Assembly: GCF_003841405.1 (NCBI RefSeq)
Contig: NZ_PXYA01000002.1
Span: 682,001-746,000, forward strand
Source of the DNA: Tetragenococcus halophilus subsp. halophilus DSM 20339
GTDB lineage: Bacteria > Bacillota > Bacilli > Lactobacillales > Enterococcaceae
Direction: 5' to 3'
DNA length: 64,000 nt
Positions 52,346-62,145 of this stretch are shown piece by piece. Each line of letters begins with the position of its first letter. Position 1 is the stretch's first letter. The notes beneath the pieces are model-generated. The model saw only the letters and a list, made by a program, of their open reading frames with translations, did not search any database and was not told the DNA's origin. Both the position numbers and the translations under genes were made by a program.

Positions 52346-53047
52346 ATGTCTTACATTGAAATAAAAGACAGTACGAAAAAATTTAAAACAGGTGCTACAG
52401 AAATTATTGCCAACGATGCTTTAACTTTTTCGATTGAAAAAGGAGAGTTGGTAGTGATTTTAGGCGCCTCTGGAGCAGGAAAATCTACACTGTTGAATAT
52501 CTTAGGGGGTATGGACACCAATACTAGCGGCCAAGTGATGATTGACGGAAAAGATATTTCTGCGTATTCTGACAAAGATTTGATCACTTATCGTCGTCAT
52601 GAGGTGGGTTTTGTTTTTCAATTTTATAATTTGGTGCAAAATTTAACCACTAAAGAAAATGTAGAGTTAGCTTCAGAAATTGCAAAGGATCCTCTGGAGG
52701 CTGTAGATGTTTTAAAAGAGGTCGGTTTGAATGACCGTATCGATAATTTTCCTGCACAACTTTCTGGTGGTGAACAACAACGGGTCTCAATTGCTCGAGC
52801 AATTGCCAAAAACCCCAAAATCCTACTTTGCGATGAGCCTACCGGAGCACTAGACTCACAAACAGGAAAACAAATATTACAGATCTTGCAAGATCGCAGT
52901 AGAAAACAAGGCGCAACAGTTATTATTGTCACGCACAATTCGGCAATTGCACCTATTGCTGATCGTGTTGTTCGTATGAGCGACGCTAAGATCAACGAAG
53001 TTGAAACAAATGAACAACCAAGCGATATTGCCGCTATTGAATGGTAG
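52346..53047 (+). CDS. ABC transporter ATP-binding protein, MacB/LolD type
   Basis: The 233-residue ATPase has Walker [10 protein letters not shown] at 40-48, the signature [14 protein letters not shown], Walker [14 protein letters not shown], and the H-loop VTHN. It belongs to the MacB/LolD group whose partners are FtsX-type permeases. The permease gene follows at once. AAGGAGGAG precedes the ATG. It probably works with that permease as a mechanotransmission exporter under TetR control. Confidence 0.93.
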   Translation: MSYIEIKDSTKKFKTGATEIIANDALTFSIEKGELVVILGASGAGKSTLLNILGGMDTNTSGQVMIDGKDISAYSDKDLITYRRHEVGFVFQFYNLVQNLTTKENVELASEIAKDPLEAVDVLKEVGLNDRIDNFPAQLSGGEQQRVSIARAIAKNPKILLCDEPTGALDSQTGKQILQILQDRSRKQGATVIIVTHNSAIAPIADRVVRMSDAKINEVETNEQPSDIAAIEW

Positions 53048-53056
53048 GTGAAAAGG

Positions 53057-56011
53057 ATGCACAAGAAAAAACTTTGGAAAGACATTAGGCGATCAGTTAC
53101 CGGTTCTTGGGGAAGATTTTTTTCCATTTTAAGTTTAATGGCTTTGGGAACATTTGCCTTTGTAGGCTTAAAAGTTACGGGTCCTGATATGCGAGCTACA
53201 GCTGAGAATTTTTACGATCAAACGAATTTAGCTGATATGACGCTGACTTCGACCTGGGGGTTAGATGATTCTGATCAAGATCTTTTAGCTAAAGCTGATA
53301 AACTAGACGAGGTAGAATACGGTTATCTAGAAGATGTGACAGTTAAAGATACGGATACAAGTATGCGCATCTTTTCGGCACCAGAAGATCTTTCACAATA
53401 TGAAGTTGTCAAAGGAAACATGCCCCAAAATAAAAACGAAATTGTTTTAGACTACCAACAACAAGGGAATTATAAAATAGGGGATGAAATCAAGCTCAGT
53501 CAAGAGGAATCAGAAGACTCCGATGATAACGAAGAATCTGCACAAGATATTCTAGATAGAACTTCTTATAAAGTTGTAGGTTTTGTTAAATCCAGTGAAA
53601 TCACAGAAACATCAAACATTGGGCAAACCACAGTTGGTACAGGACAGTTAGACAGTTATGGTGTGGTACCAGAAGAAAACTTTGATTCTGATGTTTATAT
53701 GATCGCTCGAATGGATTTTTCTGATACACAAAATTTAAATGCCTATAGCGATAATTATGATCGATTGATTCGTAAGCATCAAAAATCTGTGGAAGAGTTA
53801 TTTGCAGATCAAGATGAAAAACGTTTAAATGACGTTAAAGAAGATCAACAAAAAGAAATAGATGACGGCTGGGACGAAATAAATGATACAAAACAAGAAT
53901 TAGCAGACGCCCAATCACAATTAGAAGATGCCAAAGACCAGATCCAAGACGCACAAGCCGAAATCGATGATAATCAAGCAGAACTAGATGAAGAGGTTAC
54001 ACAAGCGCAAAGCCAAATTGACGATAGTCAACAACAACTTGAGCAAGGAAGATCGTCTGTTGCCACAGCACAAAACCCAGCGGTTGCAGAAGAAGAACTC
54101 AGAAATAAAGAAGCAGAATTGACGCAAGCCAAAAATAATTTGGCGAATGAACAAGCTCAAGGCCAACAACAACTTGACCAAGCGCAAGAAGAATTAGCTG
54201 ATCAACAAGAAGAATACGAAGAAAACAAAGCAGACTATGAAGATCAAAAACAAGAAGCAGATGAAGAGATACCTGATAAAGAGCAAGACTTAAGAGACGC
54301 TCAAGATGAACTTGATGACTTAGAAGCACCGGATTATACTTTTGAAGACCGTAAAGATGGGAATCCAGGTTATAAGCAATATCTAGAAAACTCTCAACGG
54401 GTGGACATTTTATCTAATATATTCCCAGTATTCTTATTTGCTATTGCAGTTTTAGTAAGTTTAACGACAATGACGCGTTTTGTAGATGAGGAGCGCATTA
54501 ATTCAGGAACATTAAAAGCGCTAGGTTATAGTAATTGGGATGTTAAGAAGAAATTTGTTGTGTATGGCATCGTTTCTAGTGCCCTTGGTGCATTAATAGG
54601 AACAGCTTTAGGTCATACATTACTACCGACAGTTATTTTTGAAGCATATGCAGCTTCTTCTACTTTTGACCAAGTCACACTAAACTTTTCACCCTTTTAT
54701 ACATTCATCGGTTTTGGAATTGCGATAATATGTACGACTTTACCGGCATATCTAGTGGCAAATCGGGAACTAAAAGAAAAGACAGCACAGTTATTAGTCG
54801 CTAAACCACCTAAAAAAGGCTCTAGAATTTTATTGGAACGTATTACACCCATTTGGAATCGTATGAGCTTTACTTATAAAGTGACGGCTCGTAATTTATT
54901 CCGGTACAAAAAACGTATGTTTATGACGATCTTTGGCGTAGCTGGGTGTGCCGCATTATTGGTCACGGGTTTTGGAATCAGGGATTCTTTAACAGGTATT
55001 GTGGATCATCAATTTGATGATTTAGTTAAATACGATTTAATTGTTAGCAAAACTGATGATTTATCTGATGATGAACAAGAACAATTAGATGAAAAATTAG
55101 ATCAATCTGACATCAGTAATGATACTGACGTGCATTATGAGGAATTAAATGTACGGGCTGGCGAAAATAATGACACACAAGATATTACAATGTTAGTTCC
55201 TGATGATGAAAAAGCCTTTAATCAAGATGTTGAAATAATTAATCGTCAGTCACAAAAACAATTATCCTTGCCTGATGATGGGGCCATTTTCTCTGAAAAA
55301 CTGGCCGATTTACTAGGGGCCGAAAAAGGTGATACTGTAAGCTTGGATGATGAAGACGGACAAAGTCATAGCGTAAAAGTCGCCGGTGTTACTGAAATGT
55401 ATATGGGACATTATATATATATGAATCAAGAAGCTTATCAAAACTCTTTTGATTCTGCTGGTGATCCTAATGGTTATCTGGTAACCTTAAATAATACGAC
55501 ACAAGATAACATTGATGAACAATCATCCTCATTTATGGATTTAGATGGTGTTCAAGGTGTAGTTCAATCTAGTGCGATTAGCGAACAGATAGATAATGTG
55601 ATCGATGGTTTGAATAACGTGATATTAGTATTGATCACTTGTGCTACTTTACTTGCTTTGGTGGTTATTTATAATTTAACAAATATCAATGTTTCCGAAC
55701 GTATCCGTGAATTATCCACGATCAAAGTATTAGGATTTTACGATCGAGAAGTTACGATGTATATTTATCGGGAGACTATCCTACTTTCTATCTTAGGGAT
55801 TCTAGCCGGCTATGTTGTGGGTTATTACTTACATGGCTTTATTATGCAGACACTACCTCCAGATGAAGCAATGTTTAGTTCTGGCTTACAGCTTTCTAAC
55901 TTCATTTTATCTGCCGGTATTACACTATTGATTACTTTCATTCTAATGTTTGTTATCCATAGGAAATTAAAAAATATCGACATGTTAGAAGCACTGCAAT
56001 CCGCAGATTAA
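53057..56011 (+). CDS. FtsX-type ABC permease with long coiled coil
   Basis: This large permease (984 residues) has an N-terminal membrane segment, an extracytoplasmic domain with a coiled coil rich in Gln, Glu, Asp and Ala (about 260-430), three membrane segments (about 455-575), a second external domain, and a final three-helix FtsX module (about 845-975). This duplicated FtsX plan occurs in Gram-positive exporters for peptides or wall-linked substrates. I choose the ATG at 53057, with AGGTG eight bases upstream, over the GTG at 53048 right after the ATPase stop. The substrate is unknown. Confidence 0.88.
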   Translation: MHKKKLWKDIRRSVTGSWGRFFSILSLMALGTFAFVGLKVTGPDMRATAENFYDQTNLADMTLTSTWGLDDSDQDLLAKADKLDEVEYGYLEDVTVKDTDTSMRIFSAPEDLSQYEVVKGNMPQNKNEIVLDYQQQGNYKIGDEIKLSQEESEDSDDNEESAQDILDRTSYKVVGFVKSSEITETSNIGQTTVGTGQLDSYGVVPEENFDSDVYMIARMDFSDTQNLNAYSDNYDRLIRKHQKSVEELFADQDEKRLNDVKEDQQKEIDDGWDEINDTKQELADAQSQLEDAKDQIQDAQAEIDDNQAELDEEVTQAQSQIDDSQQQLEQGRSSVATAQNPAVAEEELRNKEAELTQAKNNLANEQAQGQQQLDQAQEELADQQEEYEENKADYEDQKQEADEEIPDKEQDLRDAQDELDDLEAPDYTFEDRKDGNPGYKQYLENSQRVDILSNIFPVFLFAIAVLVSLTTMTRFVDEERINSGTLKALGYSNWDVKKKFVVYGIVSSALGALIGTALGHTLLPTVIFEAYAASSTFDQVTLNFSPFYTFIGFGIAIICTTLPAYLVANRELKEKTAQLLVAKPPKKGSRILLERITPIWNRMSFTYKVTARNLFRYKKRMFMTIFGVAGCAALLVTGFGIRDSLTGIVDHQFDDLVKYDLIVSKTDDLSDDEQEQLDEKLDQSDISNDTDVHYEELNVRAGENNDTQDITMLVPDDEKAFNQDVEIINRQSQKQLSLPDDGAIFSEKLADLLGAEKGDTVSLDDEDGQSHSVKVAGVTEMYMGHYIYMNQEAYQNSFDSAGDPNGYLVTLNNTTQDNIDEQSSSFMDLDGVQGVVQSSAISEQIDNVIDGLNNVILVLITCATLLALVVIYNLTNINVSERIRELSTIKVLGFYDREVTMYIYRETILLSILGILAGYVVGYYLHGFIMQTLPPDEAMFSSGLQLSNFILSAGITLLITFILMFVIHRKLKNIDMLEALQSAD

Positions 56012-56016
56012 ATATG

Positions 56017-56058
56017 AAAAATGCCGCATTCTCGAAATTGAGAATGCGGCATTTTTTT
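56017..56058. terminator. Bidirectional terminator between the permease and phosphatase genes
   Basis: AAAAATGCCGCATTCTC and GAGAATGCGGCATTTTT form a perfect 17-base stem with a six-base loop. T runs on both strands suit both converging genes. Confidence 0.92.
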
Positions 56059-56608
56059 AAAATAATCCCCAAGGATGTAATTGCTTACTATATTTTTTAT
56101 ATAGTTTGTCATTAAATTTACCTTCTACTAAGTAGCTATAAATCAATACATTGGGGAAATAAATACCTAAATTAAGTAATTTTTGATAATCTTCAGGGGC
56201 TAATTCTTTGGCAATCGCTAAAGCTGTAGCAGAGCTGCGGCTTACGCCGGCATCGCAATGAACCACAAAATGACTATCTTTGTACTTTTCGATAAAATCA
56301 TGTGTTTTTTTGAAATCATCTTCATCAAAAATATGATAGTTATTATCAGGGTATAGACGATCAAACATTGCTCGGATTTTTCCACTTTTTTGATCAATAT
56401 CATCGATCGGAAGTTCTAAAACAGCTTTATAACGGTTTTTTACACTATCAGGCATCGGTGTTGCCATCTGTCCTCGATCGTATCCGGCGTAAGAAATCAA
56501 AACAGAATTTGATAAAGGCTCATAATCAAGAGCTTCTGGATGCGATAGTGCGATAGCCTTCATATCTTTATTGATTTGATGGCCACGAAGGTTATAAGTT
56601 GTATCCAT
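56057..56608 (-). CDS. Protein tyrosine / dual-specificity phosphatase-like protein
   Basis: The 183-residue protein carries the cysteine phosphatase signature HCDAGVSRS (Cys118, Arg124), which forms the phosphate loop. The rest resembles short DSP-like enzymes found in Firmicutes and phages. Its substrate is unknown; phosphotyrosine proteins or small phosphates are possible. It is a single gene with AAAGGAGCG ahead of the ATG. Near misses of the catalytic residues are not seen, so it is probably active. Confidence 0.82.
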   Translation of the reverse strand: MDTTYNLRGHQINKDMKAIALSHPEALDYEPLSNSVLISYAGYDRGQMATPMPDSVKNRYKAVLELPIDDIDQKSGKIRAMFDRLYPDNNYHIFDEDDFKKTHDFIEKYKDSHFVVHCDAGVSRSSATALAIAKELAPEDYQKLLNLGIYFPNVLIYSYLVEGKFNDKLYKKYSKQLHPWGLF

Positions 56609-56756
56609 AAAAATCGCTCCTTTCCTAAATTGAAAACGTATCCTATATTTCTATGGTATCTGTTTCTAAACAATTGTTCAAATTTGTGAATTAAATGGCT
56701 CTTTTTGGCATTTAACTTATGGCCGTGATAGGATAAAAATAAAGGAGATGAAGAGA

Positions 56757-57392
56757 ATGAAAACCTTAACGGCAGACGAAATGTACCAATACGAAAACAA
56801 AGTCATAAATGAAAAGGGCGTTGCCTCTATTGTGTTGATGGAGTGTGCTTCGCGTGCAACTGTGGTGCAGATGAAACAAAGGATAACTAAAAAAGATACT
56901 ATCGTTATCGCTGCCGGAGGTGGAAATAACGGCGGCGATGGTATAGCAGTAGGACGAATTTTACATAACGAAGGATTTCAAGTGGAAATTTTGCTAGTAG
57001 GAAATCCTGATCATTATTCTGACCAAAATCGTCTGCAGCAAAAAATAGCGAAAGAATATGGGGCTATGATTAAAACGGATTTGGCAGAAGTTGATTTTAC
57101 CAAGGGAACAGTGATCGTTGATGCTTTATTTGGTATTGGATTAAACCGGCCAGTAAAAGGCGAGGCGTTAAAAGTTATAGAGAAAATAAATGCGGTTAAA
57201 CAAGCTCGTACGTACGCTATTGATGCACCATCCGGCCTATCTTCTGTAGAGGGGAAAGTCCCAGGAACTTGTGTTATAGCAGATGAAACGATTACCTTTG
57301 GTTTTTATAAATATGGAATGGAGAAAAAAGAATTAGAGAATTATTTTGGATATATCACAGTGGATGATATTGGATTTTTCTATGAGGAGTGA
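56757..57392 (+). CDS. nnrE: NAD(P)H-hydrate epimerase
   Basis: NnrE (YjeF N-terminal domain) epimerises damaged R-NAD(P)HX so that the dehydratase can repair it. The signatures AAGGGNNGGDG and DALFGIGLNRPVKG are present. The 211 residues form the epimerase domain alone; the dehydratase domain is missing, so NnrD must be encoded elsewhere. I choose the ATG at 56757, nine bases after AAGGAG; the ATG at 56748 overlaps that site. rarA starts four bases after its stop. Confidence 0.88.
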   Translation: MKTLTADEMYQYENKVINEKGVASIVLMECASRATVVQMKQRITKKDTIVIAAGGGNNGGDGIAVGRILHNEGFQVEILLVGNPDHYSDQNRLQQKIAKEYGAMIKTDLAEVDFTKGTVIVDALFGIGLNRPVKGEALKVIEKINAVKQARTYAIDAPSGLSSVEGKVPGTCVIADETITFGFYKYGMEKKELENYFGYITVDDIGFFYEE

Positions 57393-57395
57393 GCA

Positions 57396-58718
57396 ATGAT
57401 GGAACAAGGATCACTTTTTTCAAATCGGAAAAGCACAACCCCTTTAGCTAGTAGAGTACGTCCTAAAACAATTGGTGATTTTGTAGGGCAAGAACAGCTA
57501 TTGGGCCAAGGAAAAATTTTACGTGAAATTATTGAACAAGATCAAGTATCTTCTATGATTTTTTGGGGACCCCCTGGTGTCGGAAAAACCACCTTAGCAG
57601 AAATTATTGCACGACAAACCAAAACAAATTTTATTACGGTCAGTGCAGTAAATAGTGGAATTAAAAAAATAAAGGATTTGATGGAAGAAGCAGAAACGAA
57701 TCGTGATTACGGCGAAAAAACGATTATTTTTGTAGATGAGATTCATCGTTTTAATAAAGCGCAACAAGACGCCTTTTTACCTTATGTAGAACAAGGAAGT
57801 ATTATCCTAATAGGTACAACAACGGAAAATCCATCTTTTGAAGTTAATTCTGCTTTACTGTCACGTTGTAAAGTATTCGTTTTAAAGGAACTAACTGTTT
57901 CTGATATTGTTGAATTATTAAAAAGAGCTATCAAAAATCCTGATGGTTTTGGTGACTATCAAATAACAATTGATGATGATGCGATAGAAGCTATTGCTCG
58001 TTTTGCTAATGGCGATGCAAGAAATGCTTTAAACACATTGGAAATGGCAGTTTTAAATGGTGAAAAAGATGGCAACAGTATTTCTATAACGACAGAAGCT
58101 TTGGAACAAATTATCAACAAAAAGTCACTACTTTACGATAAATCCGGGGAAGAGCATTATAATATTATTTCAGCTTTGCATAAATCGATGCGTAACAGCG
58201 ACGTTAATGCAGCGATTTACTGGCTAGCGCGTATGCTCGAAGGCGGAGAAGATCCCCTTTATGTTGCCAGGCGTCTCGTTCGTTTTGCAAGTGAAGATGT
58301 CGGATTAGCAGATACCAATGCATTAAACGTTGCTGTAAATGTTTTTCAAGCTTGTCAATTCTTAGGAATGCCTGAGTGTGACGTTCATTTGACAGAACTT
58401 GTGATTTACTTATCGCTTGCTCCTAAATCAAATGCTGTGTATAAAGCTCGGTTGAATGTCGAACAAGATATCAAAGATTCTGTCAATGAGCCCGTTCCTT
58501 TACAAGTCAGAAATGCTCCTACTAACTTGATGAAGGATCTAGGCTATGGAAAAGATTACCAATACGCACACGAACAAGAAGATAAATTGTCGACAATGAA
58601 GACGATGCCTCCTTCATTAGAAGGTCATGAATATTACTTTCCAACAGAAGAAGGAAAAGAAGACCGTTTCAAAAAACAATTGGAATATATCAAAAAATGG
58701 CATGAAGAGCATGATTAA
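57396..58718 (+). CDS. rarA: Replication-associated recombination protein RarA
   Basis: RarA (MgsA) is an AAA+ ATPase of the clamp-loader family that acts at stalled forks. Walker A is GPPGVGKTT at 58-66 and Walker B is IIFVDEIHRF. The MgsA C-terminal tetramer domain is present, and 440 residues is full length. Two ATG codons in a row (57396, 57399) follow GAGGAG. The tandem repeat array starts 27 bases after its stop. Confidence 0.94.
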   Translation: MMEQGSLFSNRKSTTPLASRVRPKTIGDFVGQEQLLGQGKILREIIEQDQVSSMIFWGPPGVGKTTLAEIIARQTKTNFITVSAVNSGIKKIKDLMEEAETNRDYGEKTIIFVDEIHRFNKAQQDAFLPYVEQGSIILIGTTTENPSFEVNSALLSRCKVFVLKELTVSDIVELLKRAIKNPDGFGDYQITIDDDAIEAIARFANGDARNALNTLEMAVLNGEKDGNSISITTEALEQIINKKSLLYDKSGEEHYNIISALHKSMRNSDVNAAIYWLARMLEGGEDPLYVARRLVRFASEDVGLADTNALNVAVNVFQACQFLGMPECDVHLTELVIYLSLAPKSNAVYKARLNVEQDIKDSVNEPVPLQVRNAPTNLMKDLGYGKDYQYAHEQEDKLSTMKTMPPSLEGHEYYFPTEEGKEDRFKKQLEYIKKWHEEHD

Positions 58719-58744
58719 GAGAATATAAATTAGTTTATAGTTTA

Positions 58745-58996
58745 TTGGCCTAAAGTCAGCTGAAATAAAGTCCAAAGGCAAAGCAGTTGGCCCAAAGTAG
58801 TACTAAGTTTAGGACAATGGTAAAGCAAATGGCCCAAAGTAGACCTAAGAAAGGGCCGTAAGTTAAGTATTTGGCCCAAAGCTGGCTTAAGGAGGGGCCT
58901 ACAATTGCTTTATTGGCCCAAAGTTAGCCTGAAAAAAGGCCAAGATCCAAGTCATTGACCTTAAATTAAACCTAAAAATTTAAAAAAATTGCTGAT
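58745..58996 (+). repeat. 42-bp degenerate tandem repeat array, five to six units
   Basis: Units start at 58745, 58787, 58829, 58871, 58913 and, weakly, 58955, each exactly 42 bases, beginning TTGGCCCAAAGT or a close variant. Units 3 to 5 contain GGCCC ... GGGCC arms that can form a hairpin. In the frame of rarA the units read about WPKVxLxxG (14 codons) but with stop codons in units 1, 2 and 6. There are no indels between units. Confidence 0.85.
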
Positions 58997-59013
58997 CCTA
59001 AATTATACCAAGT

Positions 59014-59053
59014 AAAAAAGTAACTCTTCCGATGCTTTTACCACCGGAAGAGC
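59014..59053 (-). terminator. Terminator for the leftward broken gene
   Basis: CTCTTCCG and CGGAAGAG form an eight-base stem. On the minus strand it is followed by TTACTTTTTT. It lies just past the stop of the fragment at 59074-59226. Confidence 0.7.
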
Positions 59054-59073
59054 TTAGTATAGTTTTATCATCA

Positions 59074-59226
59074 TTACTTCCAATACTTTCTTTGTTCAAG
59101 TTTTTCGAAGTAGTCTGATTTATTTTCAAACCAATAAGGAAATTGACAGCCTTTATTGACATAACGTATATGTCTTTTACCAAAATTTTTTTCTGGTTCG
59201 AAATGTTTATTCAATATATTTTTAAT
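59074..59226 (-). pseudogene. C-terminal fragment of a gene cut by the IS element
   Basis: On the minus strand an open frame of 50 codons comes out of the IS right to a stop at 59076-59074. It includes KHFEPEKNFGKRHIRYVNKG and YWFENKSDYFEKLEQRKYWK, which read like a real protein end, and a terminator follows. It has no start codon context of its own. The family is not recognised. The most likely history is that the IS4 element split a leftward gene whose front part, now decayed, lies at 60614-61200. Confidence 0.55.
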
Positions 59227-59308
59227 CACTAGTGGTGCATGAAACATTTTAAATTCACTTATTATGTTTCACGCTATTTCCATCCATAAAAAAATCCTTT
59301 ATACTGAG

Positions 59309-59327
59309 CTTGGATGACTTATCCAAG
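59309..59327 (+). promoter_or_regulatory. Hairpin in the transposase leader
   Basis: CTTGGAT and ATCCAAG form a seven-base stem with a five-base loop, about 20 bases ahead of the transposase ATG. A TTTATACT -10-like box precedes it. Such hairpins in other IS elements damp expression caused by outside transcription; that role here is inference. Confidence 0.5.
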
Positions 59328-59348
59328 ACCAATACAAAGGACAACAAC

Positions 59349-60455
59349 ATGGATAAGTATAAAACAATTTCAGCTTTTAATAAATGGTTTTCGAATATTA
59401 TTTTAAAAAAATTACCTTTTTCTATTCGTGAAAAAATTTCTCAAGCCGACAAGTATCATAAAAAGTTTGATTTTGAACACTTTTTGAAAGTGTTTCTCTA
59501 TGGCATCGACAATGAGTGCGAAAGTTTACGTGAAATAGATACAGCGTTTGTTTCGCCTGATCTACAACAGACCATGGCGTTAGATGCCATTAGTCATTCG
59601 CAGCTTTCCCGTGCACTCGCCCAGATGGATGACGAAATTTTGTGGGCGATTTTCGCACAGTTACTGGAAAAAGCACGGTCAAAAATACCGGTGACCAAAC
59701 GAAACGCACTCTATCTCGTGGATTCTTCCACTTTTTCGTTAAATACCACTCGGTACCCTTGGGCAGACTTTCGCTCAACCAAAGCGGGGATCAAGCTTCA
59801 CTTAAAACTCTGTTTTATGGATAAAGAGCATTTTTATCCGGATCAGTTTGAAGTCACGAATGCGGTAGAACATGATGACAATCACTTAGAAGTTTTTGTC
59901 AATCAACCGGAAGCGACCTATATCTTTGATCGTGGCTATATTGATTACGAGCGACTGGACGAGATGGAAGCTGACGGCTACTTTTTCGTCACAAGAGTGA
60001 AGAAAAACGCCAAAGTTCATGTCCTAGAAACTTATGAACCTTCTCAGAGTAAAAACATTTTGCGTGACCAAATGGTAGTGTTAGGCACTCAGGTTTATTT
60101 AACTTCCCCATTTCGCTTGGTCACGATTCAGGATGAAAAAGGAAAACAATTACGCTTTGTCACCAACCGTTTTGATGTGACCGCCCAAGAAGTGGCCGAC
60201 ATGTACAAAGCGAGATGGCAAATTGAACTATTTTTTAAGCACATCAAGCAACATATGACGATTAAAAAGCTATTTTCACACAGTGAAAAAGGGGTAAGCA
60301 ATCAAATCATTCTTGCCATGATTGCCAGTCTATTGACGTATTTAATCAAAGTAGAGACAGGAAGTAGGAAATCCCTGTTCCAAATCAAGCGCCTATTAAA
60401 ACATCTGCTTTTTCAACCTTTTGAAGAATTGTGGGTGTTACTCGTTCCTACGTGA
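59349..60455 (+). CDS. IS4-family transposase (DDE)
   Basis: The 368-residue transposase has the DDE residues Asp125 (LVDSSTF), Asp194 (IFDRGYID) and Glu293 in the YREK motif (YKARWQIELFFKHIKQH), with the usual beta-strand insertion between the last two. I choose the ATG at 59349, with AAAGGACAACAAC upstream; an in-frame TTG at 59310 lies in the leader hairpin. The reading frame is complete, so the element may still move. Confidence 0.92.
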   Translation: MDKYKTISAFNKWFSNIILKKLPFSIREKISQADKYHKKFDFEHFLKVFLYGIDNECESLREIDTAFVSPDLQQTMALDAISHSQLSRALAQMDDEILWAIFAQLLEKARSKIPVTKRNALYLVDSSTFSLNTTRYPWADFRSTKAGIKLHLKLCFMDKEHFYPDQFEVTNAVEHDDNHLEVFVNQPEATYIFDRGYIDYERLDEMEADGYFFVTRVKKNAKVHVLETYEPSQSKNILRDQMVVLGTQVYLTSPFRLVTIQDEKGKQLRFVTNRFDVTAQEVADMYKARWQIELFFKHIKQHMTIKKLFSHSEKGVSNQIILAMIASLLTYLIKVETGSRKSLFQIKRLLKHLLFQPFEELWVLLVPT

Positions 60456-60613
60456 CGAAATAGCATTTGTCGTCGTTGCAATAGTATTCAGATAAATAAT
60501 GAAAAAATTTTTTCTGGAAAAGTCATCCCTTGCGTAAGCATTTGATTTTTTTGTCATTTTTTAGAAAAAAGTTAAAATCTGAATATTCTGATTATATTAA
60601 TGCACCACTAGTG

Positions 60614-61200
60614 CTTAAACATATACTCAATATTAAAGGTCCACACAGCTTTTTTTTTGCTCAAGCCATACAAAAAAAGAACTTCCAGCGCTGAATGACC
60701 AATTTTTTTATAATGTCCTTATATATACTTCAAAAGCTTGCGAAGGTCGTGGAGTAATAAAGCTTAGAATATTCCTCCCATTTTTAAAGATCATTCAAGA
60801 TTAAGACTAGAAGAGTTTATAATCTTAGCTACATCTGTTCTTTCAGATATAGTATTTTCAACTAGCACCTTATTTCATTGAGAGACTTTGTATACAATGT
60901 TATCGACGGATACGATCTAATAAAGGATTCGCATACTTGAGGAATGTCTCCAAGTGGGGCGATACCACTAATAATTTATTTTGTTGTTCAATAACCTAAG
61001 CACGCACTTTAGTTAATTGTGTATAGTAAGATGGTAATTGTTGAAAATAAGGATTAAATAACTTGTTTCTAGTTTATCTAAACCAGCTAAGATCAAAAAA
61101 TTGAATCAATTGAACCAATTTTTCATTGTCATTTTCTTATGAAGTTCTAATAGCTATTGAAGTGCTTCTTGTTCTAATATTTTTCTAGTCTGTTAAGTAA
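60614..61200 (-). pseudogene. Decayed coding sequence right of the IS
   Basis: This stretch of nearly 600 bases has no long open frame, yet the minus strand shows protein-like pieces broken by stops and frameshifts. The clearest is 61113-60900, which reads LFNPYFQQLPSYYTQLTKVR, then a stop, then SPHLETFLKYANPLLDRIRR. It probably holds the remains of the front part of the gene ending at 59074, or of a neighbour. I do not recognise the family. Confidence 0.45.
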
Positions 61201-61319
61201 TCAAGCATAATCTGCTAATAATTATATAAATTTCTTTTAAAAATGTTTATTTTTGTTTTAAATTCTTGTTTGTTTTTGTAAAATGTAGACTAAAGAGAAT
61301 TATAGTTGGGAGTAAATTA

Positions 61320-62072
61320 ATGTTAAAAGAAGAGCGTTTGGATGCGATTGTTGATTTAGTCGATCAAAAAAGGGCGATCAAAGTTAATGATATTGTGAAT
61401 AAGTTGGAAGTCTCCGACATGACTGTGAGACGAGATCTAACCGAATTAGAGAAAGCGGGACGTATAAAAAGGGTACATGGCGGGGCTCAAACATTAAATA
61501 TATATCGTCCCGAGGAACTCTCACATGCTGATAAACAAATTATTAATAAAAATGAGAAACGAGAAGTTGCCCAAAAAGCACTTCAATTGATGCATGAAGA
61601 GGAAGTAATTTATTTAGGACCTGGAACGACAATTGAATTATTAGCGGATATTATGGAATTTGATAATCTGCGAGTGGTAACTAATTGTTTACCAGTATTC
61701 CAAACTTTAAGAAAAAAAACGGGAAATATTAAGGTTTACTTAGCTGGGGGAGAGATGCGTGATTTAACACAAGCTTTTTTTGGTGAGATAACAAACAAAG
61801 CTTTACAAGATATGCATTTTCATCACGCTTTTTTTAGTTCTAATGCGGTTAAAGGAAGCGAGATAATGACAGCAACTATTGAGGAAGGACAAACACAAGC
61901 GATTGCTTTAAATAACTCTGTGAATAAATATCTGTTACTTGACTCATCAAAAATAGAAAAAGAAGATTTTTATACCTATTATAGTTTGCGTAATGTGACG
62001 GCTGTAGTAATGAATCAAGATAGTTATAATACTCATCAAAAAATAGAAAAAGAAGTCCCAGTGATTGTTTAA
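61320..62072 (+). CDS. DeoR-family repressor of the adjacent PTS
   Basis: The first 60 residues form the DeoR helix-turn-helix with the conserved SDMTVRRDLTELEKAGRIKRVHGGA stretch, and the rest is the DeoR sensor domain that binds sugar phosphates. I choose the ATG at 61320, with TTGGGAGT upstream; the longer frame from 61266 has no site. The product is 250 residues. It converges on a galactitol-type PTS operon, and is the likely regulator of it, as LacR or GatR are of theirs. The effector is unknown. Confidence 0.85.
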   Translation: MLKEERLDAIVDLVDQKRAIKVNDIVNKLEVSDMTVRRDLTELEKAGRIKRVHGGAQTLNIYRPEELSHADKQIINKNEKREVAQKALQLMHEEEVIYLGPGTTIELLADIMEFDNLRVVTNCLPVFQTLRKKTGNIKVYLAGGEMRDLTQAFFGEITNKALQDMHFHHAFFSSNAVKGSEIMTATIEEGQTQAIALNNSVNKYLLLDSSKIEKEDFYTYYSLRNVTAVVMNQDSYNTHQKIEKEVPVIV

Positions 62073-62089
62073 TACTATTTTTAGTAAAA

Positions 62090-62137
62090 AAAGCTCACAA
62101 ATTGCTGTTTTATTTACCAGCAATTTGTGAGCTTTTT
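62090..62137. terminator. Bidirectional terminator between deoR and the PTS operon
   Basis: AAAGCTCACAAATTGCTG and CAGCAATTTGTGAGCTTT form a perfect 18-base stem, with T runs on both strands. Confidence 0.92.
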
Positions 62138-62145
62138 ATAAAGAA

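Larger units (their letters stand above)
59227..60613 (+). mobile_element. IS4-family insertion sequence, intact
   Basis: The element is bounded by perfect 14-base inverted ends, CACTAGTGGTGCAT at 59227-59240 and ATGCACCACTAGTG at 60600-60613, and is 1387 bases long. It carries one transposase gene. I could not find a clear target-site duplication in the flanks, so the neighbours may have changed since insertion or the exact ends may differ by a few bases. A hairpin lies in the leader of the transposase gene. Confidence 0.8.

Noticed and set aside
58745-58996. The 42-bp array as a CRISPR
   Set aside because: There are no unique spacers between constant repeats, the units themselves vary, and no cas genes are in the window.
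59200-60650. Target-site duplication of the IS element
   Set aside because: The bases outside the 14-base ends do not match each other over 8 to 12 positions, so I do not claim one.
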